Below, piece after piece: positions 35,372 through 49,069 of a DNA stretch of 64,000 nt. A program made the translations under genes and the position numbers. The notes beneath the pieces were generated by a model. That model worked only from the letters and a program-made list of their open reading frames with translations, ran no database searches and was not told the DNA's origin. Origin of the DNA: Arctopsyche grandis (lineage: Eukaryota; Arthropoda; Insecta; Trichoptera; Hydropsychidae); the NCBI RefSeq assembly GCF_051622035.1, contig NC_135356.1:26070839-26134838 (forward strand), read 5' to 3'. The first letter of the stretch is position 1, and each line of letters begins with the position of its first letter.

Positions 35372-35862
35372 CACGGAATGGTGAATTATTCGATGAGAGA
35401 TACATACATAGTTTTTCGGAGGGATCGTTGCAGCAGAGGCGGGGGAGTTCTTCTGGTTCTACGAGCTGTTAGTGTTCAATCTGTTTGCCTTTTTGATCAG
35501 CTCAATACCATCGGTGAACATGTTTGGGTTGATATTCGCCTAAATAATTTTTCTCTTTTAATATGCGTTTTATATTTTCCTCCCAGTGAATCACCTCATA
35601 TAATTAGTTAATTTTTTTCAAACTTGCAAAAGATCTTAAGTTTTTTGGCTGGCGGGAGGGTTAATTCTAGGAGTTTGAGTAATGAATTAATTTTTATTCC
35701 CGAATTATTAAATATGTATTTGTGTATATATTTGCAAATGTGTGTACGTGTATGTATATTTTTGTGTATATGTAATTATTATTGGCCAGGAAGGCCCATG
35801 GGGTTTACCTGCTAGGCCTTCCTGGTATAAATATATAAATAAATAAATAAATTTCGTTAATC
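35372..35862 (+). mobile_element. LINE fragment: endonuclease piece plus 3' end
   Basis: 35378-35611 encodes 77 residues of an apurinic-type LINE endonuclease (TYIVFRRDRCSRGGGVLLVL, HVWVDIRLNNFSLLICVLYF). After a stop the sequence passes into a 3' terminus with GGCCAGGAAGGCC and an AAATAAAT tail, as in unit 1. Most of ORF2 is missing. Jockey-like features are likely but the clade is uncertain. Confidence 0.75.
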
Positions 35863-36714
35863 GTTGATAAATGATTTTGTTTTTCGGTAAGTGGATGCAC
35901 ACTTCACGAAATTAACTGTTGCATATTGGACATCGACGAGATTCGCCTGAACCAAGCTATGGATCTATCGAATATTATGGGGATGTTGACCTTTAGAAAG
36001 TTTAGAGCAAAAAGCGATGGATTTTATTATTGATAATTTTGGGATTGTGAGTAGTGTCGATTGTAAAAAATAGTATTATTTCTTAATTAACAATAAATAA
36101 TTTATATTTACACATATTTCAGTTGTACAAAACGCCAGAGTTCTGTCGTTTACCGGATTCTCTCGTATTGAAAATTTTGAGATCAGATCGATTAAATGTG
36201 TCTTCCGAAGAAGAAGTCTTCCATGCTGTGAGACTTTGGATCACTTTTGACAAAAAGAATCGTAAAGAAAAATTATTAGATATGCTAAGATCAGTGAGGC
36301 TAAAATTGTTGTCCATGGAGGTAAATAATTTTGTGTTTCCCTATCACTGACGTATTTTTCTATCACTCGATAATAATGTTATATAAATTTATAATATTAT
36401 TATTACATGATTTTTATTATTATATAACATTATAGAATATTAATTTTTATTTTCAGTTTTTCCTCCTTGAAGTTGTGGAATTATGCGATCCATTCGAAGG
36501 ATGTATGATCAACCTCAATCAAGCTGTTTATGAAATGATGATACCCAATCATCTCAGCAAACCCAAATATCGCATGGGGAGAGCAAAACTGGCAGTCATT
36601 GGTGACTCTGAATTCACAGACGTGAGTATGGTGTATAAATGCTATACCCTATTTGACTTACCATCAGCAATTGGAAAACTCTAGACTTCATCTTCTAAAC
36701 TCTAGAAGATTCAT

Positions 36715-36832
<118 letters not shown>

Positions 36833-38321
36833 TATATAAATTTTGGGTAACATTTTGCTGATGAATAAGAATCGTATATTTTCCTTCTGACTGCCAAGTT
36901 AACTGAAATGAGTATAAATTTAAATTGAATATGTACATGTTTTTAGGCGTCCAGTACTATCGATATCTACGATGGAGTCAGAAATACGTGGACCCAATCA
37001 AAAAAACTAAATATCGACCGTGCGAGGTTCGGTTCAGTCGTTGTTAACGATTGGATATTAATCATCGGTGGATGCAGACCGATAAGAATATTTGAAGCGA
37101 TAATCGGGGTACCTCTTAGCGAAGTATGATTCAATTTATTTTTAAACGTGTTGTAAATTGGACCCTAATAACTAATGTGCAAATTAGTAATTACCAAATT
37201 ACTGATGTGATGTAGTTCACCAATATTTTGATCTACATGTAACAAATTTTTAGATAGGTATAATTAATTACGTTACATCTAGTTGACTAGCTATAAGTTA
37301 GAGTTTGATATCCTATAACAAAATCCAAGTGGCGGACTACTATTCACATGTAGATCAAATCAATTATTTATTTTATAAACTAATATTGTAGAAATATATA
37401 ACTACATAATATAGATAGAAATACATATTTATAGTATAATCGAAATAATTTATCTTTATCGTTTGTAGGTAATATATATAGATTTAAAGGATGGCCAGAT
37501 TCACGAATTGAAATCATTAAATGGACCACGATTCAACTTTCAAGTGGCAACAATTTCAGACAATTCATCTACTGACGTGTACGTCATCGGGGGTTTTAGT
37601 GATTATAAAACTGCATTGACGACAGTGGAGAGGTAAAATCTAAAACTTTAACTGTTATAAAATAGTAATCCCTATCTAAAATCAAATCTCTGAACAGGTG
37701 GAACAGCGAGAAGCAGATCTGGAAAAAAAATATCGCTCATATGCTCACGATAAGTATTCATCCCGGTGTATCCGTCATCAACGATAATATATATCTGACA
37801 GGTGGCTTAAGAACTATCAACTTAAAGATTTATTGCACCGACCTAGTACAAATGTACTCACCAAAAAACAATAAATGGATATATTGCACGCCCATGATCC
37901 AGAAAAGAGCAAATCACTCGGTAAATGGAAACTAGAATTTAAGCTTGTTTCGCTGTCAGTTTATGGTTTTTGGCGATTTCGAATTCCATAAGTCGTACTT
38001 AGTTGATAGATATTAAATTAAATTGAAGACTCCCAATCAGCTGCTTGGTTTGAAAGTCCTATAGACTAGTAAAATTTGAATCATTCATGGAAATGTTAAT
38101 ATAAGGCATAAGTGGTATTTCGTTGATAAATATTAAATTAAATTGAAGACCTCCAATCAGCCAGTTGGGTAGAAAGACATTTCAGACATATAGTCCCTAT
38201 AATATCAGATGATAGTGACCATATAAATTACTTGAATCATTCATGGAGTTGTGAATATAAGGCCAGATTCTGATTATATTCTCATCAAATGTCTTAAACT
38301 GACAGTAAACACAGTCAGCAT

Positions 38322-38332
<11 letters not shown>

Positions 38333-38417
<85 letters not shown>
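38333..38417. repeat. (TA)n microsatellite in kelch copy 2 intron 6
   Basis: About 85 bp of TA without the interruption seen in copy 1. Confidence 0.95.
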
Positions 38418-38420
<3 letters not shown>

Positions 38421-38959
38421 TCAATACTTATAATTTATCGTTTTTAGAGCGTGACAATCAATGGGAAGTTATACGTCGGCGGTGGCTTTTGCAGCATCAT
38501 CGGTAATCGAATACGTCATCTCCTAAGTATGGAATCATTCGATCCTGTAGCCAACGTGTGGACTAAGTTTTCTGATTTGCCGAGTGCGAGATCAGGAGCC
38601 GCACTTATTTTCTCTCAAAACAAACTGTTTCTCATAGGTGAGATTTTGTATATTACTTACAGCAAATTTTTTCATAAAGGTTTTTAGAGTAGTCATAAAT
38701 GATCCTTTTATCATGTGTTTCTTCTATACCATAAAATATCTAGATATTTCTGGATACTTTTTTTTATAAATAATACTCGACTCATCATTCCTTTTGTGGG
38801 CAATAAATGAATAAATGAACATTCAAATTCCAGTATCGCACTGAGCTCCAAAAACACTTCTAATCAACTTGAATTAATCTTTTCTAAACAATACTTCAAT
38901 AATATTATAATAATTCAAAAACATCCAATAAAAAATACAAATGCAAAAATTGCAAATAA

Positions 38960-39840
38960 AAATATAAAATATAAAACATGGTTACAAACATTTTTCCACA
39001 CATCTTTAAATATGCAATTTTTTCAACCACAAGTTCTTTTACACTGTTCATTGTCATCTCTATGTTTCTCCAAGCCACACATCCCTTAATTACTTCCCAT
39101 ATCTTTTCAATTGGATTGAGTTCCAGCTGAAATGGGGGTGACCTTAGAGTCTATAACATACTTTTTCTGTCGACATTTATGCTCCAATACTAATTTATAA
39201 AGCTCTGCGGGTCAAAATAAATATTTTTTTATGTCAACCACTGCTTTATAATATCTTTTTAGGAATCTAGGGTCAAAAATAAGATCCATTATCTATCACC
39301 CACAACAGAATTCGGTTCCAAATTTGGAATCAACTTTTCGGTTATCCATTTCTTATAATTGTCGAAGTTCATTTCATGGTGATAATCTCCGGTTCTTTGA
39401 TGGCAGGCATTTGGAACAAAGCCTTGTTCTGTACCGGCGTGTACAATCAATAAATCCTGCTCCTTTGGATGCCGGATTTACATATAATGCCACTTTCCGA
39501 AGAATCTCTCCACGTCATTGACTTGTGTTGTGTGTTGAATGTATATACATATGTTTCATCGGTATACACGATTGGTCTACCTTCTGCTCTAAATCGAGCT
39601 ATTGATCTTAAAAATGTGATTCTTTTATATACAATGCACATTTTCTCTTGTAACAATTTTCTGTCATCGGACATTTTTTTTCTGTCTGGACTGTGAAGAG
39701 TAGTGCGCTTGCCCGTAAACCCTATGGATTGTTTCATTTTTTCCAATATCCCAGAACGCATTTATTATTTATAATTTCGAGAAAATCTCGGGAACTTTGT
39801 AACCACCGTCACTGTCAAGCCACGCGTCTACCAAGAAGCA
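38960..39840 (-). pseudogene. Tc1/mariner-like transposase relic, unit 2 copy
   Basis: Same relic as at 16140-17020, antisense in the last kelch intron, with about a dozen base differences. FRAEGRPIVYTDETYV is kept. The frame breaks at the same place, after SGIICKSGIQRS, and an added base change near 39448 alters the following part. It predates the unit 1/unit 2 duplication. Confidence 0.82.
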
Positions 39841-40377
39841 AAAAAGGCGTGGATTCGTATCGGCAGACTAACGATATCTGTACACCCGGGCACGCACACT
39901 GTCTCAATTTTCTTCTCTCGTTGAACGAACTCTACATGTGGCCATTTTCAACACTACAGATATGAATTCCAGAGAATGAAATTAAATCGACAACTCTTAT
40001 TTTACGTTTTTATTCATAATTACTCAAAAGTGCTATACTTTCTACCTTATACTATCTCTTTCTTCAATTTTTAATTTAATCTTAATTGTTTTAGGGGGAA
40101 CAGTTGCACAAAAATCTTTAGACGATGTCTGTGAGTATGATCCGAGATGTGAAGAATGGATAGCCCGTAAAAGTCTCAGCATTCCAAGGACCGGAGTGCA
40201 AGCATTAATATTGCCATACGACGTTATAGATTTTCAATAATATTTTTGTAACAAGTATACAATACAGTAAGAAACTTAGAATATGCTATCCATGTCTATA
40301 AGCTAATTGCCCTTCACATTTTAAATCTAAGTTCTGAGTGTATTAGTATTATAACATTAAAGCGTTTGGATAATTTT

Positions 40378-40388
40378 AATAAAATAAA
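40378..40388 (+). promoter_or_regulatory. Overlapping polyadenylation signals of kelch copy 2
   Basis: The same pair of overlapping AATAAA hexamers as in copy 1, about 140 bp after the stop. Confidence 0.55.
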
Positions 40389-41149
40389 GAATGTATGACC
40401 GAAAAATGTAGAAAGTAATAATGCGATTTTTGAACGTAAGCGGTGAGGACGGATGAGTATTATGAATGTATTACGTAATATTATGCTAAGCATATTTAAC
40501 ATAACAGAATACATATTTTGTTTCTAACATTCCAAAGTAAGGCCCATCCAAGATAAGACCCTCCCAAGAAATTTTTCTGTAGAATGATTGGTCCATCTTC
40601 TTTTAAATAAACATAGCTTAAGATTTTTGATCTACGGGACTACTGATGCCACCGTAAAATTTAACATACATTTATGATTCCATATTTACCATTAAGTTTT
40701 TAGTCATAATGTTTCATATTGATATGATTCAATGACATCTTCACTCTTATTATATTGATGTTGTTATTCTTATTTAATATTTGCTTGCTATTGTATTCAA
40801 GTGAGTGTTACATGCAATTAGCAATTTAAAAAATTAAGACTTTATAGGTAAGACCTATACAAGGTGATGTTATCTTGTAAAATCTTTAAACTATCGAAAT
40901 AAAAATACTTTTCTTGAATTAATGAGTTTTATTTAAAATTTGATTATAACAAGATATGTATCTCTACTGCGGTGACTAGCTACATTTAGGATGTTCATAA
41001 TAAAGCTGACCGGAAAAGTCTTTATTAGGCCGTATCGAAAGACACGAATTTTGGATTTTCATTGATGGAACTGGTGGAAAACGTGCGTCAAGAAAACGTA
41101 AAATCAAAATTTTCATCGTTTATCTCAACAAAAATTTTGATAAAGTCGG

Positions 41150-41727
41150 TAGATACATATTGTAGCTGTCGACCTGAAATCAATCCACATGATTGTAAAT
41201 TACATTAATTATATGATTTATAATATTGTAAATAGATATGAAATGGGCTTACTGTTCGGTTGGTCTGGATGTAGCAACATTTGCAAGAGGCCAACAACAG
41301 ACTCTAATCTGATCGTCCAATTGGCCAGACATCGGGAGGATCGCCAATCCACATAAAAGTAAAGTGTTATATGTATAAATATAAAGTGCTTCGTATATAG
41401 CCATATATAAATGTACATAATAAAGCGGATTGACTTACGATTCGGCCACTCACTAGAAGTGCGGCGAAATTTCCAGAGACCGAGTTGATAAGATCGTGTG
41501 GCGAAGTTTCAGCGTGCGAATTCGTCAATTCTGTCGTGTAAACCTAGAATACATATTTTCTGTCTAGATGTATTTACTATGATGGCAACCTGATGGTGTG
41601 TTTTACTCATCGCGTTTTCTTTTGGACTCTTTGCATACAAGTGTCGAAGGAATTTCCATGGCAAGAAAGAAGATGAAGACATCTTATGCAATTATTATTA
41701 TTAAAATACTAATTCACTTTCACTCCA
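41150..41727. mobile_element. Insertion of about 580 bp specific to unit 2, unclassified
   Basis: Unit 1 reads GATAAAGTAGGTACCACGAGCC without a break (about 18317-18338), whereas unit 2 has about 580 bp between GTCGGTA and CCACGAGCC. The piece starts near TGTAGCTGTCGACC, has a TATATAAAT and an AATAAA in its middle, and ends near TTTCACTCCA. This layout is LTR-like, but no target-site duplication was found. No coding content. Confidence 0.5.
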
Positions 41728-42040
41728 CCACGAGCCTATAAACGTCAAACGTAAACTGTCACTTTGACATTTCTGCACAGATATACTAGTAATATCCACA
41801 AATCCGACCATTATTTTCTCACTATATTTTTATTTTGCCATTATAAATAGACAATCAAAATTGTTTGCATTGATTTGATAATTTTTAGTACGGATATTTG
41901 TTTAATTGAAATTGTGGTGGCTCTACGATATGGTCGAGGGTAATTGGATTATTAGTTACATTGCGATGGTCACAAAGACAATTTTTGCTATGAAACCGCG
42001 AATGTGGAATATTTGGCACTCGAGTTTTCGTTAGTATGAT

Positions 42041-42548
42041 GGACTTTTCGGCTGCCAGATGTTCCGTAATAGAGATTTAAGTGACTTTTGGGGGAGCGCT
42101 TTGTGACCAATGATCACCCAACCATGGTGGAGTTTCGGTCACCATCCTGCGAGTTGGGACTAACTCGGCCATGTTGGTTCGTTGCTCCTTTACTTTCGAT
42201 AAATGCCGAGTTTACAGACGAGGTGGACCTTCTCGGCTCACTTGCCGCTGGTAGTGGACCCGCTGGCCACTGTCATTGGCTGCTGTGTGAGAGTACTCGA
42301 GTATTGCCGTGCCGTGATTAAAACGGTGCGCAATTATTATACGTACCTATACAGTTTATTAACAACAAGACATTTACCGATATACTTATTACGTTTAAAA
42401 TTATCATAAAACGAAAAATGACGCCTTTTGAACTAAGCATCTTTTTAAATTCAAATTATAAAAATAAAAATATTGTTATGGGGACTGGCTAGAGTTGTGT
42501 TGTATCTCATAACCAGCCACCATGTTGTTTTGAGACAGATTCGTCTCA
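42041..42548. other. Non-coding end of unit 2
   Basis: 42085-42210 (GGTCACCATCCTGCGAGTTG, then GGGACTAACTCGGCCATG) weakly resembles the middle of the 161-bp LTR. 42380-42548 matches 22245-22512. No gene seen. Confidence 0.5.
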
Positions 42549-42552
42549 AAAA

Positions 42553-42906
42553 AAAGTAAAAAGGAGATTGTGTAGTTCTTAACGACTCAATAATAACAAA
42601 TAAATCATAGTCAAAAAAGTATATTTAATTCGACAAAAATAATGATCTACATAAAAATACATTAAATTAATAATTACTACCACTATTTATATTGCAATAA
42701 AACTTCTAGAATAAGTCAAATTAATACATTGTCTTCAGATGCTTTAATGATAAAAAAAAACATAAATTGAAATGCAACACGTTTATGCAACAATGAAACT
42801 TACAGAATGAATCGGTTTGAAAAAGTTTGTCTCCATGTAATTTTTACGATTCCATGATAATGCATGAAGATGTTCTTGACATTTAGTTTGAACAGTTCCA
42901 TTTCCA
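42553..42906 (-). repeat. Inverted copy of the start of unit 2
   Basis: The reverse complement matches 27187-27540 closely along its full length (CAATCTCCTTTTTAC at one end, GGAAATGGAACTGTTCAAAC at the other). It carries neither the 193-bp MITE nor the LINE fragment found in unit 1. A further short direct repeat (TTTGAACAGTTCCA.TTCCATT plus GTTATTAAGAAGCATAA) follows at 42885-42975. Confidence 0.88.
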
Positions 42907-42949
42907 TTGATTGTTATTAAGAAGCATAAAAGTTTGAACAGTTCCAGTT

Positions 42950-44201
42950 CCATTGATTATTATTAAGAAGCATAATACTGACAGACTAGCTAGTGAACCT
43001 AAGGCTTATCGCCCAATCAGTTTGTTACCTATTTTTGGGAAGGTCCTAGAGAGGCTAATTTCGAGTCGGCTCAGTAGTTTCATTGACGATAACTCTGTTT
43101 TACCCGATGGTCAATTTGGATTTAGATCGGGCAAGTCTACTGTTGATGCAATTCGCTGTGTCTTGAGGGAGTCTTCGGACTCTCTATCCAAGTATGTAGT
43201 TGTTGTTTTGTTGGACGTTGCTGGAGCGTTTAATAATGTCTGATGGCCCATGTTATTGATCAAGTTGCGTCTGCTGGGACTACATCCGAATTAACTATGC
43301 TTACTGCAGAGTTACTTGTCGGATAGGAAATTGGTTTTCGAACTCGGTGGACAGGTTAGTTTCAGGGATCTCTCTATTGGATGTCCACAGGGCTCCGTTT
43401 GGGGACTCCTTTAGAACATTCTCGTCAATGACCTTTTTACAATCAATTTACCGGAGGGTTGCAGGTTGCTTGCGTACGCTGATAACATCGTGTTATTAAC
43501 GCACGCAAAGTCCCGTGTTGAGCTGGAATTGAAAGCTACTGCGGAATTTCACCTTCTAGACAATTGGGCCATAATTAACAAACTTTCTTTCTCGCCTTCT
43601 AAGTCCAAGTGCTTATTAACAAAGGGTTCTCTTGTTAGAGCCCCTAATATCAACCTCAGAGACTGTAAGATCAAATTTGTCAATGAGTCCACTTATTTGG
43701 GTGTTTTTCTCGATGTCAGGCTTTCATTCAATGGTCATATTGGGAGAACATTAGATAAAGCTAAGGTTTCCTTTGGTCGTATTGGTGGTCTCTGTGGTCG
43801 CTCATGGGGTTTAGGTTTTCATGACAAACGCTTGGTGTTCGATGCTGTGTTTGTGAACTCTTTGACGTATGCATCTAGCATTTGGAGTAATCGTGTCGAA
43901 TTAAAGACGGTCTGTCGTACATTAAATAGTGGTCAGCGTTTTCCTCTGATCGCTCTTACCCAGGCTTATCGCACTGCGTCTACAGACTCACTACAGATTC
44001 TTGCGAGTACATTGCCACTTGACTTGATCGTCCAAATAAGAGCTGCTCGGGAAAAACTTCGTTCTTAGGTTAGATGCTACCGTCTCGGGTGTCCTTTTAC
44101 GTACTCCTTATCAATCACAATGCGATGACCCACAATTCTGGCGAAGTTTGAAGTCTGATATTTTAAATTGTGCTATTTTGGCTTGGCAACTTAGATGGGA
44201 T
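42950..44201 (+). pseudogene. R1-like LINE reverse transcriptase remnant, cut by a BEL element
   Basis: 42953-43243 reads AYRPISLLPIFGKVLERLIS, DGQFGFRSGKSTVDAIRCVL and VVVLLDVAGAFNNV (RT motifs 0-A). Stops at about 43241, 43293 and 43413 separate it from the CPQGS-containing middle. 43466-44068 has LAYADNIVLL, in which the catalytic YADD is changed to YADN, then SPSKSKCLLTKG, YLGVFLDVRLSFNGHI and the same thumb region as the minus-strand LINE at 26600. It stops in WQLRWD at 44201 where the BEL LTR starts. Confidence 0.87.
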
Positions 44202-44933
<732 letters not shown>

Positions 44934-44935
44934 TT

Positions 44936-44953
44936 TTGGTCCTTCGAGCCGGA
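44936..44953 (+). other. Primer-binding site of the BEL/Pao element
   Basis: TGGTCCTTCGAGCCGG lies a few bases after the 5' LTR. Sites of this form are common in insect BEL/Pao elements. The tRNA was not identified. Confidence 0.65.
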
Positions 44954-45107
44954 TGTCTTCAGAGCTGGTCTTCCAACGTCGCCGAATCCAGGTTGGTCGT
45001 AATTAGCATTTTTCTGTTGTTGTTGCTATTTTTTTTGGTCGTCAACGTCCATTTTGTTTTTTCCCGCGTCCATTTTTTCCTTTGTTTGATTTCGTCGCAT
45101 TTCAATA

Positions 45108-47408
45108 ATGGCGTCTTTGAGTACGCTTAAAAATACGCGGAAAAGCATTCGCGCTCGGTTAACGAGAAACGCGAATCAATTGGGGGACGATCTGAGCATC
45201 TTCGAGCTCAGAATCAGGCTCGAAACAATCAGACCATTACTGTCTGAATTCGAAGCGATCCAAGCTCAGATAAACGAGCTGGACCAAGAAGAGGCGCAGG
45301 CCTCCGAATCCGTCGTGGACCTATTTGATAGGGAGCATATGGCCGCCTTCGTGCGATGTACCGAAGCAATCAATTTGCGTGAGCCGCAATTGAGCGCTTC
45401 ACCGTTAGATGGCGCTAACCTCACAATGTCACCTGTACCGCAATCAAATTCGGCAATAAAATTGCCCCGTTTGGAGTTGCCCACCTTCGAAGGCAACGTC
45501 CAAAATTGGCCGCTTTTTTCACAACGCTTCTTGGCCGCTATGGCCGGCGAGTGTTCGCAAATCGCCCGGTTCCAATACTTACTAGGAAGCCTAAAAGGAG
45601 AGCCCCAACGTTTAGTTGACGGCTTGGAATTAGCTTCAAATTCATTTACGAGCGCGTGGTCCATTTTGGATCAACGCTATAACAACAAAAAAATTGTTGT
45701 TCAGTATCACCTTCAGGCATTGCTTGAAGCCGAGCCAGTCGTGAGCAACAATCACGTCAGTCTGCGTCGTCTCATAGATGATGCCAACATGCATGTACGT
45801 GCGCTCGTTAACTTGGGCGTCCGGGTCGAGACCTGGAACGAGATTCTGGTGATGTTTATCACCAGAAAACTCGACCGGAGTACACTTCAGCAATGGGAGT
45901 TTCAGACTCCCAAGTATGAAGACTGCACGTTTAGCAAAATAATGCATTTTCTAACGTGCCAGTGCCAATCGATGGCAAATGCCGACTTCGTCTTAAAAGG
46001 CGAGTCGAATCCTCGACCAAGAACCATTACGAATCCGAAGGCAGCAGTTCTGCATGTGAGGAGGGAACGCCCCTCCTGCATCAGTTGCAGCGGAAGTCAT
46101 TATCTGCTAGCCTGTCCATCATTCCGCCAAATGAGCGGTGATGAGCGTAGGTCGAACGCCATAAAACGTCGACTATGTCTCAACTGCTTGAGGCCAGGGC
46201 ACATAGTTCACGCGTGCCAAACAAAGCAGAGATGCTTCAAATGCGGTCATGCCCATCACACCATGTTGCATGACTCAACTCCATACCAAACTTCGCCTTC
46301 AAATAAGGCCAAACATTATCGGAGCCCCAAGAAATCAGAGAACGCCAAACCCGTAAAATCATCGTTGGTTTTACACTCGGTGAGACGCGTATCGCCTTCT
46401 CACGCCCGAACTGTCCTGTTATCCACCGTGGAAGTACAAGTTCGCGGCGGAGATGGGCGTTCACACAAGGTTCGAGCATTGTTAGATAACGGCTCCGAAC
46501 TCAACCTCATCTTTGAAGACTTAAGAAGGCGACTCGCCTTAAAGTCGAAAAGGATGGACGTCAACCTGGTAGGAATAGGTTCAAATAGGACGTCCATTAC
46601 TAGTGGCGCGGTAATTCGAATTCTACCGCGCATCCCCAATCAGGGCTCCAGTGTTGATCTCGATTGCGCAATCATGCCCGAGATCGCGAATCAACTTCCA
46701 TCGCGCAACGTGTCCGAGATTCGGAGCCATTTGCCGCTTCATCTCCCCCTTGCCGATCCGTCATTCGATATTCCCGGTACAGTGGATATGGTGATAGGCA
46801 GCGACGCCTATCATGCGATGTTACGCAATGGCAAACGTACCATTTTAGTTCCCTCCAAGTCACGCAGTGACAGAGGAGGACGCATCGCGATGATGAATAC
46901 AGCTTTCGGCTGGATATTGGGCGGCTCTCTAGAAGCGCCCACAGTTTCAAGCGATTCTCGGAATTGCCATCACACAACGGGTCGTGATCCGTTATCTTGT
47001 TTTGGCGCGAGACGTCCAGTCAAGACAGTTACGCGTCCCCTGGACGAATCGCGTATTTCCGCGGTACGAAGATTCCGCTTGCCGAAGCGCAATGTACCCG
47101 CGCCCTTTAACCCTCACATCTTTCGACCTTCCCAACCGAGCTCCCATAACTCCTGGCCAGTTCCTAGTTGGCGCACCACTAGTTGCGCAACAGCAGGAGG
47201 ATCTGGTCGATCAGCTCGGAGCGAGGGTGCTACCACACCAGCACATGCAGCAGCGGCCCCTGGCAGACAGGGGCACAGGAGTAGGTCCTACTACTCCTCC
47301 ATCAGCAACACCAAGCGAGCAGTCCGGCGAGTAGCTCGACTGCCAGTCGAGCACCACTCAGTGAATTTGTGCAACGGTGTGGCGAACGTTCAAAACGTCC
47401 CACATTAA
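45108..47408 (+). CDS. BEL/Pao Gag-protease fused to out-of-frame integrase tail
   Basis: 766 codons from the ATG at 45108. Residues about 1-110 are helical and charged. About 115-290 form the DUF1759-type Gag core (LPRLELPTFEGNVQNWPLFS, FQYLLGSLKGEPQRLVDGLE). From about 324 come zinc knuckles (CISCSGSHYLLAC, CLNCLRPGHIVHAC, CFKCGHAHHTMLH). About 435-600 is the DUF1758 retropepsin with active-site ALLDNGSELNLI at about 457. After GWILGGSLEAP (about 46930) the frame enters integrase DNA, but the true integrase frame is 46984-47334 (ITPGQFLVGAPL). The last 130 or so residues are therefore an out-of-frame read caused by the pol deletion. Gag and protease may be functional. Confidence 0.87.
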   Translation: MASLSTLKNTRKSIRARLTRNANQLGDDLSIFELRIRLETIRPLLSEFEAIQAQINELDQEEAQASESVVDLFDREHMAAFVRCTEAINLREPQLSASPLDGANLTMSPVPQSNSAIKLPRLELPTFEGNVQNWPLFSQRFLAAMAGECSQIARFQYLLGSLKGEPQRLVDGLELASNSFTSAWSILDQRYNNKKIVVQYHLQALLEAEPVVSNNHVSLRRLIDDANMHVRALVNLGVRVETWNEILVMFITRKLDRSTLQQWEFQTPKYEDCTFSKIMHFLTCQCQSMANADFVLKGESNPRPRTITNPKAAVLHVRRERPSCISCSGSHYLLACPSFRQMSGDERRSNAIKRRLCLNCLRPGHIVHACQTKQRCFKCGHAHHTMLHDSTPYQTSPSNKAKHYRSPKKSENAKPVKSSLVLHSVRRVSPSHARTVLLSTVEVQVRGGDGRSHKVRALLDNGSELNLIFEDLRRRLALKSKRMDVNLVGIGSNRTSITSGAVIRILPRIPNQGSSVDLDCAIMPEIANQLPSRNVSEIRSHLPLHLPLADPSFDIPGTVDMVIGSDAYHAMLRNGKRTILVPSKSRSDRGGRIAMMNTAFGWILGGSLEAPTVSSDSRNCHHTTGRDPLSCFGARRPVKTVTRPLDESRISAVRRFRLPKRNVPAPFNPHIFRPSQPSSHNSWPVPSWRTTSCATAGGSGRSARSEGATTPAHAAAAPGRQGHRSRSYYSSISNTKRAVRRVARLPVEHHSVNLCNGVANVQNVPH

Positions 47409-47795
47409 AGTTGGCGTCTTTAATTTGTGTTGTGATTTAGTTAAATGTGTTTCCATTTAGTTTTTTTTGTCTCTTGTTTGTTGATTGGTGTTGGTAATGG
47501 AGCTATCAATGCATATGGGACATGTAACGGCTTAACAATATTGTTATCTAGCACTGGTGTTGGTTTTTTGTTGTTTTTTGTTTGTTTGTTTGTTTACCTT
47601 GTTGGTTGTTTCTTGCGGGCTTAGTCAGCTGTTAATTTACAGCGGGACGATTGACGGTGGACGAACCTTTGTTTTGATTATTGATTGTGTATTGTTTATG
47701 TCCTTTTTGTTGTGTTCTTTTGTTATCTCATTTGTCATGTTTCATTAGTCTCTTGATTGATTCATTTGTTTTGGAATCCGATCCTCTGGATTCCA
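47409..47795. other. BEL internal 3' untranslated region
   Basis: T/G-rich DNA (TTTGTTTGTTTGTT runs) between the frame and the polypurine tract. No gene seen. Confidence 0.65.
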
Positions 47796-47807
47796 ACGGG
47801 GGGAGTA
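47796..47807 (+). other. Polypurine tract of the BEL/Pao element
   Basis: CGGGGGGAGTA ends at the base before the 3' LTR. Confidence 0.75.
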
Positions 47808-48043
47808 TGTTCAGACTATGTCTGATGATCGGCTTTCGTGGCCTTACGACCCACGATTTGGCCGATATATTTTTGTGCTGGCCACCCTGACAGCCAACAC
47901 AAACTGACAGTTGTCAATAGCGGTTTGGCGCGTAAACACCCCGGTGTTTACGGGGCCCACCTCGCCACCGAAATCACCAGCTAGAGGCTGGTGAGGGTTG
48001 TGACGATACATGGAGACCAGCTCCAGTATCCGTCCGGTGTCCG

Positions 48044-48236
<193 letters not shown>

Positions 48237-48391
48237 CAGTCACCATACAAACAGAATTACAACCTGTTTTCATTATTATACAATTTCCTCCCTTTTTCCA
48301 CATCACGCATCCCACGCACATTACGAAGGAGAAAGGGACATAGCAGAGCAGCCGACATCAGCAGAGACCAGACCACCGACGAAGGAAGGCA

Positions 48392-48393
<2 letters not shown>

Positions 48394-48438
<45 letters not shown>

Positions 48439-49069
48439 CCGGCGGGGGGAAATCTTCTAGAAGACACCACCGACGTGTTTAATTCCGGTGGTAGTGTGGG
48501 ATTTTTACCCACTAAAACCCCCCTCCTCTTCAGCTACCACCCGGCTACTAATTAAGTATTGCTCAAGGGTGGCAGCCAGAATAGCCATCTAGGCTCTCGT
48601 CATTTTACAAAGTCCGACTTTTTTCTCTCGATCGCGTTCTGCCTCTTCTTTCTCCCGCATGATGCATACTGCAAACGTAGTGCATGCTGTCCACGCCTCT
48701 GCACTCTCAAGCATAGCAGGAATCATGTTAGTCGTCGCTAATGAGTTAACACCGAGTTCATTTTTTAGATTGGTTCTATGTGCGTTCCATGCTGGACAAT
48801 CGAATGCAGTGTGTTCAGCATCGTCGTTTTCTGCACTGCAGTGATGACATCCTGGTGTTGCTCTTTTTCCTATCTTGTGCAGATAGCTTCCGAAGCAGCC
48901 ATGTCCTGTTAAAATCTGAGTTAGGTGAAAGCACAGTTCACCATGTTTTCTCCGGCTCCAAACCCTCAGGTCTCTGATGAGTCGATGCGTCCACCGACCC
49001 TTAGTTGACGCATCCCATCGAGTCTGCCACAAAGACATAGTTCTTTCTTTTGAGTCATAAGGAAGGCAG
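48394..49069 (-). mobile_element. 5'-truncated LINE with poly(A), inserted in the 3' LTR
   Basis: On the minus strand the element ends with a 45-base poly(A) (T run 48394-48438). GAAGGAAGGCACC is duplicated exactly on both sides (48381-48393 and 49070-49082), and the 5' LTR has the unfilled site (44826-44838). Its frame (49038-48589, 149 codons) is the end of a LINE ORF2: SLWQTRWDASTKGRWTHRLI, LTQILTGHGCFGSYL and a CCHC knuckle CHHCSAENDDAEHTAFDC. This places it among R1/I-like LINEs with a terminal knuckle. Insertion came after the BEL element landed. Confidence 0.93.

Noticed and set aside
42088-42409. Two frames of about 70 codons after unit 2 kelch
   Set aside because: No domain, no conservation in unit 1, weak likeness to an LTR. 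Not supported as genes.
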